From contig OY744605.1 in NCBI GenBank assembly GCA_963556255.1, forward strand, positions 33,417,963-33,481,962: a DNA stretch of 64,000 nt, read 5' to 3'. The notes under the pieces are model-generated. The model ran no database searches and was not told the origin of the DNA. It was given only the letters and a program-made list of their open reading frames with translations. Made by a program: the position numbers and the translations under genes. Shown piece after piece: positions 20,719 through 31,289 of this stretch. Within the stretch, counting starts at the first letter, position 1; each line of letters opens with the position of its first letter. The stretch is from Allolobophora icterica (taxonomy: Eukaryota; Annelida; Clitellata; Crassiclitellata; Lumbricidae).

Positions 20719-21424
20719 GGCCTGGGAACTTTCAAATTGGCTTTCGTCGTCAAGCTAAGTAAGTAAGACATTTTGATGGATGGAAAGTATTCGGCGCCTA
20801 TAGCAGTTAAGTGGAGACCAACGCAATCTACTGCGACAATGTTTGAGTTTCAAAATCGGTAAAGGCTGCTGTTTTGGACGTTGACTTTGCGTAACAATAA
20901 GTGACATTGATATAGTCTATGCAAGCTTAGAGCTTAGCTTGTCAACCTGCGTCGGGTCTACTGCATAATTAGGCCTAAGTATGATTGACATATATAAACT
21001 AAGTTCATAAAGACCACGAGTATGAGATGCTATTGTGTTGCCGTTCTTCTTAAATAAAGCCCATGGCTGTTAGGACTATGGTCTGAGTTGAAGCCAACAT
21101 AACAAGTACTGACAAAACTATAAAAAAAAACATAGATGATGTATATGAAAAAGGATGTTTAACCTTTGAAGCGGTCTTCTAGGGGCATGCCTGGCGTGGA
21201 GCTAACGGACGGAAAACGAAGAGACAACGGCTTATGTAGCTGGGTCCACTGGCGGATCCAGGCGGCAATTCGGCCATGGGCTGAGATTTCAAGTATACCC
21301 CATGACGATGGGGGAGTGCTGGATTTAGGCATAAGCTTAAAAAAGCTACAGCTTAGGGCCTCACAATCTTCAGGGGCCTAAAAAATTAAGCATTTTTGGG
21401 GGAGCATTTTAAAAATTATATGTG

Positions 21425-21429
<5 letters not shown>

Positions 21430-21471
<42 letters not shown>
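21430..21471. repeat. (AT)n microsatellite
   Basis: About 20 AT units. Confidence 0.95.
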
Positions 21472-21475
<4 letters not shown>

Positions 21476-21660
21476 AGAACCTTTTTAAATGGCTTGTGTG
21501 GCAAATTATATCTCGCCTGAGTAAATGCATTCGTTTGAAACTTATTGAATTTTTCCACTTTAAATGCCCGGCTATTAAATAATTAAAAGGCATATAATGG
21601 TTTCAAGTTTGTGAGACCTTCTTGAGTAATTTTTTTACCAGTGGGCCTTCTAGCTTTATA

Positions 21661-21703
21661 TAGGCCTAGCTTAGGGCCTTATTAAGGCCCTAAGCTAGGC
21701 CTA
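21661..21703. repeat. 43-base perfect palindrome of AGGCCT words
   Basis: Arms TAGGCCTAGCTTAGGGCCTT A and its reverse complement around a single T, 21 bases per arm. Confidence 0.95.
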
Positions 21704-21788
21704 CTGCCTGTCTTTAAGTACAGACTGAGCTTTAAGTAGACTATGGGCTAAATCCGACACCGCGATGGGGTTATATATTCGACTCGTG

Positions 21789-21968
21789 CAGGGACGTAAC
21801 TTTGGTCTAAAAAGTGAGGAGTACCAATCTCTTACATAACGAAGCAAGGCGGAGACTGCGATCTCTGGGAAGGCACAATATTAAAATATTGATTGGCATA
21901 GTTCAAAAAGTGGGGGTACGGTACTCCCCCGTCCAAAAAGTGGGGGTACGGGTACTCCTCGCACACAA
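21789..21968 (-). mobile_element. MITE of the GGCGTAA family, truncated copy
   Basis: Starts CAGGGACGTAACTTTGG and shares the GGAAGGCACAATATTAAAAT and AAAAAGTGGGGGTACGG segments with the copy at 53211. The far end with ACGCCTATG is missing. Confidence 0.65.
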
Positions 21969-21989
21969 CAAAAAATAACAACTTTGACT

Positions 21990-22839
21990 CATGTACTGAC
22001 ACAGAAATCCGCGAGATATCAAAGAATTTAGACGAAAATGGGCCATTGGTATGTAAATGTCTCAACTTCAGAGGTGAAGCCTTCGACCCCATACCAGAGG
22101 TTTTGTGCCTGGGACTCGCAGTCTAGGCTTCGAGTCGAAGCCTCCTAGCTGTATCAGTCCGAGCCCTGTGATGAAAATGATATTCAACTGCATTGAAAGT
22201 TTAACTACATGATCTAATAACAAATGAAAGGCACTCAAGTTCACTTTGTTCATGTTATACTATCTATAGGCTTTTATATTGCGCACTGCTATCACGAAGC
22301 TGCACCAGTGTTCGTTAAGCGATCACGATATTGCATTTGATCGGAGGCCTTTATTGAACATGCAAATGACCTTTTAAATAATTGGATTCAAAAGCTCAAG
22401 CGCCATATAAGCGTATACCCGATAGCTTGAGGACTTGACAACTGGATTGACGAGAAAGCAAATACTACTTTGTCGTTTTATTTTAGCCTAAATGTCGAGT
22501 ACGCATCAACAACACTTATGAGTCGAAATTCAAGAAAACGCCGTTGTATATCTTATACGCCGACTGTCGTTTTAAGTAGCCCGATTTCTTAATAGGCTAG
22601 GCTCTAAGTACTGACTGAGCTTTAAGTAGACTATGGTTTAGACTTCTGCCGCTAGATTTGTCTAGTTTCGATCGCTTCAGTTCATTGATAGTTATTAATC
22701 TAATTCACTTTTACCACTGTGTCGTGACTATAATTATATGATATTGATATATCGATGTTACTTCAAAGAAGTGAGCTTCTCATGTTTGTCAGTTTTGAAT
22801 CTGTCTGTGCTTAATGTTTCTGTACACTCTACCTTCGTG

Positions 22840-22840
<1 letters not shown>
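21990..22840. other. NHE intron 1, part
   Basis: A small GGCTTCGAGTCGAAGCC dyad at 22126-22142. TTTAAGTAGACTATGG occurs at 21731 and 22622, a short duplicated segment with GTACTGACTGAGC/GTACAGACTGAGC. Confidence 0.45.
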
Positions 22841-22920
<80 letters not shown>

Positions 22921-22952
22921 TCCGGAATAAAAAAATATATATATATATATAT
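22841..22952. repeat. (CA)n and (TA)n tracts around a SINE tail remnant
   Basis: CACACACACACACATATATA, a TA run to 22912, the SINE tail, then another TA run. Confidence 0.9.
22911..22932 (+). mobile_element. SINE tail remnant
   Basis: AGAAATATCCGGAATAAA flanked by (TA)n tracts on both sides. Only the last part of the SINE tail is present. Confidence 0.4.
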
Positions 22953-23127
22953 AGTTAATATAATACTAGCTGTAAACCCGTGAAAAATCACGGTATATAA
23001 AAAAACAATTATTAATAACGTCATATTATAGGCCTATAGCCGTCGTCAAGACAACCGTCAAGACAACCGTCGCCAAGGAGCAGTATAGTGACGTCACAAT
23101 AGTGTTTGTTTACGGGACAGACAGACA

Positions 23128-23143
23128 GACAGACGTACAACGG
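23128..23143. repeat. (GACA)n run in an unclassified repeat
   Basis: GGGACAGACAGACAGACAGA follows CTAGCTGTAAACCCGTG (22968) and repeated GTCAAGACAACCGTC, suggesting the 3' part of an unclassified transposon. Confidence 0.45.
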
Positions 23144-23635
23144 TTATTATGTAAGTTGATATAGTTAATATATATAGTTAATATATATATATTAACTAAG
23201 AAAGTCGGAGGCCCGTATGTATTTTGAGGTGCCTCCCAAATACTCAGTGACCGGTCGCCACCCATGCACCTAGTCACCGGAAGAAACCATTACAGCCATT
23301 GTAAACAATTACAGCATAGGCTGCAAGAAGTCACTCGTCTGAGTATGCGCTTTCCTTAATTAGCTCCAGTAAATAGTTACAATTGGATAACTTTCATGTG
23401 ACATGTATGGCATGAACGTTTGGGCCGAGGAATAGTCATCGGCAAACAAATATGACACTGTCTTGTGTTACGAGAATGTGAGCCCGAAAGTGCATTCTAC
23501 ACTACGTATACATGTATACTGTATAGTAGCCTATATTACGTATAACCAACTGCGCGCAAACACGACATCAGTTGAAAAACCATCTCTTAATCTCTTACGA
23601 GTTGCATGGCTCGATAGAAATGCTTAGCTAGTGGA

Positions 23636-23690
23636 ATATATATATATATATACATTTACATATATATACATATATATATATATATATATC
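23636..23690. repeat. (TA)n with CATATACA interruptions
   Basis: Lies immediately before the LINE end at 23690. Confidence 0.9.
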
Positions 23691-24215
23691 CTTATTGGCC
23701 TTCCCAAGATCCGTCTTTCTCCTCTCCAATCCGTACTGAATGCTGCTGATAGACTCATTGCCCCCCTCCCTCGGTTCTCTCATATCTCCACCTTCATGGT
23801 TGAACAACTCCATTGGCTCCCTCTTTCTGCCCGTATACAATTCAAAGTGCTTATTCTTGTGCTTAAGTCTCAACTGGGTCTTGCGCCACAGTACTTATGT
23901 GATCTAATTCAACGGCCTCATTCTGCTGCTTCGCTGCGTCCTCTCCGATCTTCTGATCGTCTTGACCTCTTAGTTCCTCGTGTCAGGACTACTATGGCTC
24001 AGCCCAGATCCTTTGCCTGCATAGGTCCCTCACTTTGGAATCGACTTCCTCCTTCTGTCCGTACCACCATTCTCTCTGGTAGCGTTGCTTCTTCCTATTC
24101 TCGCCTTAAATCCTGCTTTTTCTCTCGGGGTCTCGCGCACTGAGAGCGCCTCTGAATGGTCTATACCGCGAGAGGCGCTTTATAAATACCCATATACAAT
24201 ACAATACAATATACA
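23690..24215 (+). pseudogene. LINE reverse transcriptase C-terminal end with 3' tail
   Basis: Open frame to 24143: LQSVLNAADRLIAPLPRFSH, MVEQLHWLPLSARIQFKVLI, LGLAPQYLCDLIQRPHSAAS, TMAQPRSFACIGPSLWNRLP and FFSRGLAH. The frame is uninterrupted from about residue 20, so this copy is relatively young. The tail carries GAGCGCCTCTGAATGG...GAGAGGCGCTTTATAAA and a (CAATA)n end. Confidence 0.8.
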
Positions 24216-24264
24216 TATAATATACATATATATGCTCTAACTTTAAACTAATAATATTAATAGA

Positions 24265-24665
24265 CTTTTTCATAATTTAAGTGACGTAACAAAGGCCTTT
24301 ATTCTCTAAATCTAAAATTACTAATTATAGACGTGTTCTATAATCGAAATAACGCAGGCCTACGTATACAATTGCTAGTCTTTCGTTCACTGGCTTTAAA
24401 CTTGATGACAATAGACTTTTTCATAATTTAAGTAACATAACCAAGGCCTTTATTTTCTAAATCCGAGATTTAAAATAACAGACGTTTTAACAATTGGAAT
24501 GACGTAACAATAAGCCTCTATTATCTAAATTTAAAGTTAATAGAAGTAAACTTTTTCATAGTTGAAGTGACGTAATAAAGACCTTTATTCTATAAATGTA
24601 AACTTACAACGACAACACACTTTTCGATAATTGAAGTGACGTAACAAAGGAAAGGCGTTAATTTA
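24265..24665 (+). repeat. Diverged tandem repeat with TGACGTAA in most units
   Basis: Five or six units of 70-80 bases with the pattern ACTTTTTCATAATTTAAG, TGACGTAACAAAGGCCTTTA, TTCTCTAAATCTAAA. Unit starts are near 24267, 24345, 24413, 24489, 24550 and 24622. Confidence 0.8.
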
Positions 24666-24825
24666 TTTATTGTATGAATCTAAAAATTACTATGATGTGT
24701 TTCATAATTGATAATACATGCATACTTCTGCACGTTTCTGTGTTTTTATGCCTCGGAACAGTTATATCGTCTCGCAGAAAACATTATCTATTCTAGCGTC
24801 TTTCGAAAACTTTCAAAGCTGCTGG

Positions 24826-24880
24826 ATATATATATACATATATATATATATAGATATAAATATATATATATGTATATATC
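24826..24880. repeat. (TA)n with CATA and GATA interruptions
   Basis: Imperfect TATATA tract. Confidence 0.85.
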
Positions 24881-25164
24881 CAATATACTAGTCTGTAAGC
24901 TACAACTTTTAGCTGTAACTTGTAGGAGTAACTTGTACTGCGGCGTTGTATTAATCGCGCCATCACATATATCTATTTATCTAGGGCTGTCTTGCACCCT
25001 TACTAAAGGTCATTCAGTCAGCAGCACTGGACCTTATCTTAATTTATTTTTTCTATTATTTATTAATTTATTTATTAAGGTATTTTATATAGCTCTGTTT
25101 AGATATACTTAGAGACGTTCACACACGGATGCATATATGGCTATTTGACTGTTGCGTAGCTTAC

Positions 25165-25519
25165 CTATCTTAGCGATGCTTGCGAACAGAACCCAGATGG
25201 CGATCATGAGATTCGTACGAACGTAATTGAAGTCAAACACCGCCACTTTGTATCGTTCGATCTCATGATGTTCCTCTCCGTCTGTGTCCGTTTCGTTGTC
25301 GTAGTGGCTGCCGTTGCCACCGCTCGATACCGTCTCCCTGGTCGCTCTTGTGCCGCTGGTGTTGTGATCCATGACTTGCTTCCACGCTGCCGGCCAGGCA
25401 TCCCTCGACCCTCTTCTAGCTGGTGCCAGTAAACCTGCCTCACCAACTACTATGAGACAACAGCTTAACACAGCCGCACCGATCAGCATCGTCACCACGT
25501 TCGGGGCTCCTGCTCCCAT
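25165..25519 (-). CDS. NHE exon 1: signal peptide, extracellular leader and first conserved span
   Basis: Codes residues 1-118 and the first base of codon 119. The start at 25519 gives MGAGAPNVVTMLIG followed by a hydrophobic stretch ending near GEAG, a plausible cleaved signal. A polar segment carries the sequons NTS, NGS and NET. The conserved NHE block begins at VAVFDFNYV and runs through an IWVLFASIAKI membrane segment, matching the family's FDF-Y-V-T...LWI--ASLAKI pattern. The donor is ATAG followed by GTAAGC at 25164. The exon itself begins at 25552 after TATTTCAG. The frame is open for 11 codons above the chosen ATG, so a start in an upstream exon cannot be excluded, but this ATG places the signal peptide at the N-terminus as expected. 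Confidence 0.85.
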
Positions 25520-25559
25520 CGTACTGCCGGATGTGTACAGTTCCTCGAATGTCTGAAAT

Positions 25560-26599
25560 AATAGTATAATACGCTTTCTTTAGGTGCAGCTACTTATTGT
25601 TGAGTATGCTATTTCTTGAACAACTATAGCTGTTCAGAAAGTCAGGAAAGTATGGTAAAACACTTTCATTGACTGTAGTTCGGCGCAGTGACGTCCGTTA
25701 AAGAACCGGTACAATACGGTACAATAGCTTTTCTTAAGGCGTGCAATCTCAGTCGCCTGCAGATGTAGAGTGTGATGTGGCCAGTTCCAGAGTATTCATC
25801 GTCGGCAGTCGTTTGCCTCTGGCGCTCATTATATAGTCAGAAGACAAGGCACGGCTCCTGCCGGCCTGCCTGCCTGCCTGACCGGCCGATACCTGTCGAC
25901 CTACCTTGACAAACAAGATGCGGCTTCGCATGAACAGACAAACAAACAATCACGCACACACACATACACACACTGTCACTAGTTGCTGTCACGTCAGTGT
26001 AGGAGACTGTTGAGATTTCTTAGCTACTAAATCGTTCAAGAAGAACCAATGGACTGTTCGTCCGGCCTTTACTGCTCCATCGATGACCAATTAAGTAGTC
26101 GATACACTTCTTCAATTTGATTTGGTGTTTGTGTATAATGCCAACTCTGATTGCTCACCGACACAACGTAAGCATATATATATATATATATCACTGCATA
26201 AGCATTAAAGACCAACGAAGCCTACATACGTAGACGGTTTAAGCATATATTAGAATCGCTGTTGATTATGTAGTTAGCCTTGATTTATTAGCAAGTTTTG
26301 TAGATATGTTGACTCTTAAAATTGTACTTGAAATTAGTTACAAATTTTCTAAGATTCGTCATTGTATTTCTATCTGCTTGTTTAGCTTGGAAATTTCTTC
26401 CAGTCTATGCAAAGAACTGCAAATTTAAATCGCACAATTTCTGTCACGCAGAAGTGACGATGGTAAGATGAAGCATAGGCACAATTAAATCAATTTCCCT
26501 TTTGATTATTTTTAACAACAACAACGTAGTCATCGTCCAGAAAGGTCAAGACCAGCTAATCCACTGACCCAGACGCCAGCCAGACGTCCACTTTCGTTG
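25560..26599. other. Region upstream of NHE exon 1
   Basis: Should hold the NHE 5' UTR exon and promoter, but none can be fixed. A short CCTGCCTGCCTGCCTG run at 25863 and a (TA)n at 26176 are the only repeats. Confidence 0.35.
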
Positions 26600-26975
26600 G
26601 CTTTTATGTCTGATAGACTATCAAAGGAATTTAAAGTTAAGTCTAGTCGTCTGAATTACTATGCTTTCTTGTCAGGCGAGCGATCTTGACATCCTTCATT
26701 TTAGTAAATATTCTCGGATAAGCCAAGCGTTGTTGGCATACGTATACACAAGTAGAATGCTGAATTGGTGTTGTCGTGCTAACTGTTCTAGTTTGTGAGT
26801 GTTTATTTTGATGTCAAGAGCAAAATGGCGAATCAATTAGTTCAGTCTTCCTTTTACAAGTGTTGAACTTGTTTTCGGCTCTTAGCAATCGGCTGCCTTT
26901 GATGTGTATTAACGTTGACGACGACAAAGTTGATGATCATTAATGATGATTTTCATGATTATAATCGAGTCATTT
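26600..26975 (+). repeat. Direct repeat, left copy
   Basis: Shares GTCAGGCGAGCGATCTTGAC, AAGCCAAGCGTTGTTGGC, GAATTGGTGTTGTCG, GAGTGTTTATTTTGATGTCA and GCCTTTGATGTGTATTAACG, in order and spacing, with 28400-28780. Confidence 0.75.
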
Positions 26976-27052
26976 TCCGGTAACATGTCACATTAGGTCA
27001 ACTAATTGAAGAAGCAACATTTGTTTTTGGCAAATTACACTGATTTCTGTTT

Positions 27053-28160
27053 GGAGCAAATCTGGACTATTTCTATTTCACAAATATATATTTGGTTTTG
27101 CAATAATATGTAAAATTATGAAGTTTTTAGCAGAAAAAATAACCCTACTAAAATAATTGTCCCCTCCGTTACTCAGTTACCAAACACATATGAGATATAT
27201 AGTAGACAGCTTCCTGGTGCGTCGTTTGACATGCCAATATGTTTTTAGTATTAATATTTATCAAATAAATATAAAAGAAATTACAGTACAAATGATTATT
27301 TAATTTCATCACATTTTAAATTTTATTAAAAATTTCCGCTCCGTTACCGCAATAGAAATAGGGGACCTAATCAATGTAAAGTTGAATGTAGTTTTTGCCA
27401 AATAACAGAATACAAATCACTTGCTCCAATCATTCCCAGTGATCAAATAAACAGAAAACATTAAAATATTTATGATGTTGTCTTAAAAATCTGCTCACAA
27501 CATCAAACTTACATAAAAAATTACCATACAATAAGTCCGCTCCGTTAGGTTACTACCTGTCGAGAATTGAGCACATAATGTGAAAAGTGAATTTTTACAA
27601 AAATCAACAGCCGAAACAAAAATTTATTAAAAATGTCATATATTGTTAAATAAATTGTATTAGAAATGATAATTTAAGTAGACGACTTATCCTGACAGTG
27701 GAATAAATTTTAGTACCTCAAGGGTAACATTTATAATAACGAAGCGGATATTTAACGGAGTGGACAAATTGTGTGTCAGCACGGTAAATATATTATCTCT
27801 CATGCGTCCACACCAATAGTCGGTAGCTTATAAACGTTATATTACAAATATTATTTTAATTGAATTTATTCATAATCATTGCAAAAGTGCAGTAACGGAG
27901 TGGATGTATAATTTAAAAAACACATTGAGTACGAAATAAATGAAAATTAGTAAGAAATTTGTCTTAGCATTCAGATCGTGTATTAAGACATACTTACTTG
28001 CATAGATCTTCACAGAAGAGATAGGCCTATGTTAAGGTGCGAGACCAAAGAAATGAAAGAGTTGTGAGATACGAGATAATTTTTACTTGTTAACGGAGCG
28101 GACATAATTTTCCGGGGACAAGTTAAAATATATATTTTTTTAATTATACTGAAGATCCGG
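27053..28160 (+). repeat. Unclassified AT-rich repeat marked by TCCGCTCCGTTA words
   Basis: About 470 bases at its left part are homologous to 44815-45325 in reverse orientation. Words TCCGCTCCGTTAC or close variants occur near 27166, 27330 and 27536, and the reverse word TAACGGAGTGGAC near 27743, 27893 and 28088, so the element is roughly symmetric around 27640. No coding capacity on either strand. Confidence 0.7.
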
Positions 28161-28399
28161 TTCACCAAGTTGTATTTAGAAGCATACAATTATATTTATA
28201 TAAGAGAAACATACAAATTTGGCTTAATGCAAATCATCTTGAAATTGTAGACGAACGCAATAAGTAGGCCTACTATAGCCTGGGGACGGTAACTGATACA
28301 GTTATGAAGGCTAAGTTAGTTGTTCACTGTTGATGGTTACATAGTTGTAGTCTAAATTTCTATAGCGCCAAGCCGCCACCTAAGAAGCGTATATCAGAG

Positions 28400-28780
28400 G
28401 AATTAAAAGTTATTACTGACCGTCTGAATAACAAATAATGGTTTATTGTCAGGCAAGCGATCTTAATTGCCTTCACTTAGCAATTAGTCACAGATAAGTC
28501 AAGCGTTGTTGGCGCATAATATAATTTATAGGGCCTACTAATTAAAGTATGGTCTACTGAATTGGTGTTGTCGATCTTCGTAACTGTTCAAGTTTGCGAG
28601 TGTTTATTTTTATTATATCAAGAGCAAAGTTGCGCATTACTTAGAACAGACATGCTGAACTGATTCTCGGCTCATAGCAATCGGTTGCCTTTGATGTGTA
28701 TCAGCGTTGACGACGACGACGACGACGACGACAAAGATGATGACCGTTAGTAACGAAAGGTCATGATTACAATCATTTCT
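28400..28780 (+). repeat. Direct repeat, right copy
   Basis: Homologous to 26600-26975 with small indels and an expanded GAC triplet run near 28710. The two copies bracket the TCCGCTCCGTTA repeat. Confidence 0.75.
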
Positions 28781-28959
28781 CCTTGCAACTGCAACAAGGC
28801 CTTGTTATAGGTCTATAGACTACGCAAGTTTTCTTAGTATGGCCTATTGTAAACACCTAACAACAGAAGTAGGCCTACTAACAGAAAGTATAGACGGTGG
28901 GTTGTAGGCCTATTTAGGTTGAGAGAAACGTGTGCGCTGAAGAGTGCAACAGGGTGGTT

Positions 28960-29300
28960 CTGCACGTGAGATGATTTTTTGAAGAGTTGAGACTTCAGTT
29001 GTGAAGTGTTTGTGTGTGCTGAGGAATGCTACTGAATGGCTGACAGACGGGGTAGATATAGATTCTACGAGAATTTGCAAAATTCAGATGAGAGGTTTTT
29101 TAAAGGAGGCGCAGTGTGGGATATGGTTCGGTGTCAGACCAATAGTGAATAGTACGAGAGAGTGAATGGTGAGCGTAGGTGACTGAATTAGTGTTACTGG
29201 GTTGAAGCAGATCAACGGTCCTAAGTGTTTTGATGTATCTGAGGATAAGATCTACGCAGCAATTACTAAGTCACTTTGGTAAATTATTTCGCAAATTGAA
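28960..29300 (-). mobile_element. Degenerate LINE fragment
   Basis: GGCGCAGTGTGGGATATGGT is shared with the minus-strand LINE at 7300 (GGTGCAGTGTGGGATATGG). The rest is too diverged to translate. Confidence 0.35.
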
Positions 29301-29394
29301 TTTTATTGCACGGTGACAAATAATATAGGTCTACCGGAGTTTCTTTTGTGGGGTGACTGCAAGATTAAACTCGTCTGAAATCTGACGCCGCCAT

Positions 29395-29482
29395 TGTTAC
29401 TGTACAGTTAGCCTACGTCGAGAACATCTCAGATGACTATTGAAGAGGCGCTATATAAATTTGCGATCACAATTACAATTAC
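29395..29482 (+). mobile_element. LINE or SINE 3' tail
   Basis: AGAGGCGCTATATAAATTTG then (CACAATTA)-like tail, with a GAGAACATCTCAG arm before it. Only the tail is recognisable. Confidence 0.4.
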
Positions 29483-29650
29483 TGATTTCCTCAAGACTTG
29501 TTGCATACGCGTTTTCTGTGTATTGTAGGCGACCTATTGATCCCTTGCCTTTGACTACGTCTCTTTTCTCTCAGTCTTCTCAATCGTAATCTCGACATTT
29601 CTACAGCACCCGAAAGCCATGGGCCGCGATACCCGCTTATTCACACTACT

Positions 29651-29846
29651 CAGTCCAATGGGTAGGTAAGGTCAGTTTCAGTCCAATGGGTAGGTAAGGT
29701 CAGTTTCAGTCCAATGGGTAGGTAAGGTCAGTTTCAGTCCAATGGGTAGGTAAGGTCAGTTTCAGTCCAATGGGTAGGTAAGGTCAGTTTCAGTCCAATG
29801 GGTAGGTAAGGTCAGTTTCAGTCCAATGGGTAGGTAAGGTCAGTTT
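29651..29846 (+). repeat. 28-base minisatellite, seven perfect copies
   Basis: Unit CAGTCCAATGGGTAGGTAAG followed by GTCAGTTT. All seven copies read identically and the array is exactly 196 bases. Confidence 0.97.
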
Positions 29847-29849
29847 AGA

Positions 29850-30450
29850 TCCGACTGAACTTGGTGCATGTAGGCATTATTGTAGATTACTATAACCAAA
29901 GACACAGCTTGTGTCGGGTCTCCACTTTTAAGTGGTTGATCTCATAGTTTAGGTGGCGGAGGTGCGGATATATATAGGCGTATACCCATCGGAATACGGC
30001 TGCATTTAACCTATCAGAATGACGCTGTAGTCTTCTGCAATTGCTTCACATGATGTGACATGAAAAAGTGTTAAATGAAAAGGACAAAATCTAGCCTACG
30101 TCAAAATCAAATTGACTTATTTTAGACATAAAGAAGAGAGAAAAAGCATTATAATATATAATGGAATCATGAAGAATATTTGGAACTTGTGTCTTTAGTC
30201 TTTGATTATGACTATCCCGTTTGAATGGGCGAATACAGTGGACCTACATTTGCCACTGGCGCTATCAACAGGTGGCCTACTGTGGGCCCAATGCAAGCCC
30301 AACGAACGTGGCTAGTATGCAAGCCATCTCACGTGTTCCATCGTATACCCGCAGTTTGGGGGATAATCTTCAAGTCCACCATGTCGTATTCAGCCAATGT
30401 TCAGGCAATACCGTATGCAAATCAGTCCACTTTCACATACTGGATATTCG
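29850..30450. other. Unassigned DNA with two overlapping open frames
   Basis: 30221-30470 is open in two frames (NGRIQWTYICHWRYQQ and GEYSGPTFATGAINRWP) with higher GC than its surroundings. Neither is recognised. It abuts the hAT copy at 30451. Confidence 0.3.
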
Positions 30451-31284
30451 CAGTCTTGTTGTCAAGACTTTGAACCTCAAGATCAAGACCAAGACTTTGA
30501 ACCTCAAACCAAGACCGAGACCAAGACCCAAAAATCACAATCAGGTCAAGACTCCTATTCCTGACTAAAAAATTGTGAAGTCTGAATACCCGATATATTT
30601 TAATGAAAACGTGAGTCTTTTATTTTTATTCAAGTAAATTAACTTTAAATGCAGACGGCAAAGAATTCCAAATTCGTATTTACAAAGTCCTTAATGTAAC
30701 ATGCTATTCCAAATGCCTTTTGTATTTTATAATAACCAATTCGCTCAGAATCTTCTGACCAAGACGTGCCTCATAAAAATTCCGCCATGTGAGAAAATAC
30801 GTTCTACGAGTCATGAAGTCGCTGGCACACACAGTAGCGTTTCAAGCACTGGATGTAAATGTACAAATCGTGAGTTTTGAAAATCCTCACATCATTCCCA
30901 TGGTTTATCAGACCGTCTGGCTTCAGAAAAAAGTATCGGCAGGGCTTTCAGATACAAAATAACTGTTGCTGCTGCCGATGGGTTTTCCTGACCAACAAGA
31001 CTTGTATCCGTCTGTAGATATTTGTCGTATGATGCAAACAGGCTTAATAAATTTTTACATTCTTGAGTTTTGTCAAGTGACTGTTCATATTTACGCCGAG
31101 TCTTGGTCTTGGTCTTGCGAGACCAAGACCAAGACTTTGAACCTCAAGACCAAGACTCTGAACCTCAAGACCAAGACCAAGACTTTTGGTCTCAAAACTA
31201 AGACCAAGGCTTTTGGTCTCAAGACCAAGACCAAGACTTTTGAAAACGAACTCGAGTGCACTCGAGACCAAGACAACAAGACTG
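30451..31284 (-). mobile_element. hAT-derived short element, copy B
   Basis: Plus-strand ends CAGTCTTGTTGTC (30451) and GACAACAAGACTG (31272-31284) are inverted repeats. Subterminal GGTCTT arrays lie at 30470-30530 and 31100-31260. The middle (30600-30960) is homologous to copy A between 330 and 690 in the opposite orientation, including the transposase remnant and the CTCACGTTTTCATTAAAATA segment. No target duplication is visible. Confidence 0.75.
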
Positions 31285-31289
31285 ACCTT

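Larger units (their letters stand above)
20730..21780. other. NHE intron 1, part
   Basis: Possible MITE between 21300 (GCTACAGCTTAGGGCCT) and 21703, bounded on the right by the 43-base palindrome. Otherwise no feature. Confidence 0.35.

Noticed and set aside
29651..29846. CRISPR array
   Set aside because: Seven contiguous 28-base units with no spacers, in a eukaryotic genome.
30221..30568. 115-codon plus-strand frame
   Set aside because: Runs into the hAT end and its GGTCTT array; two frames are open at once and neither resembles a known protein.
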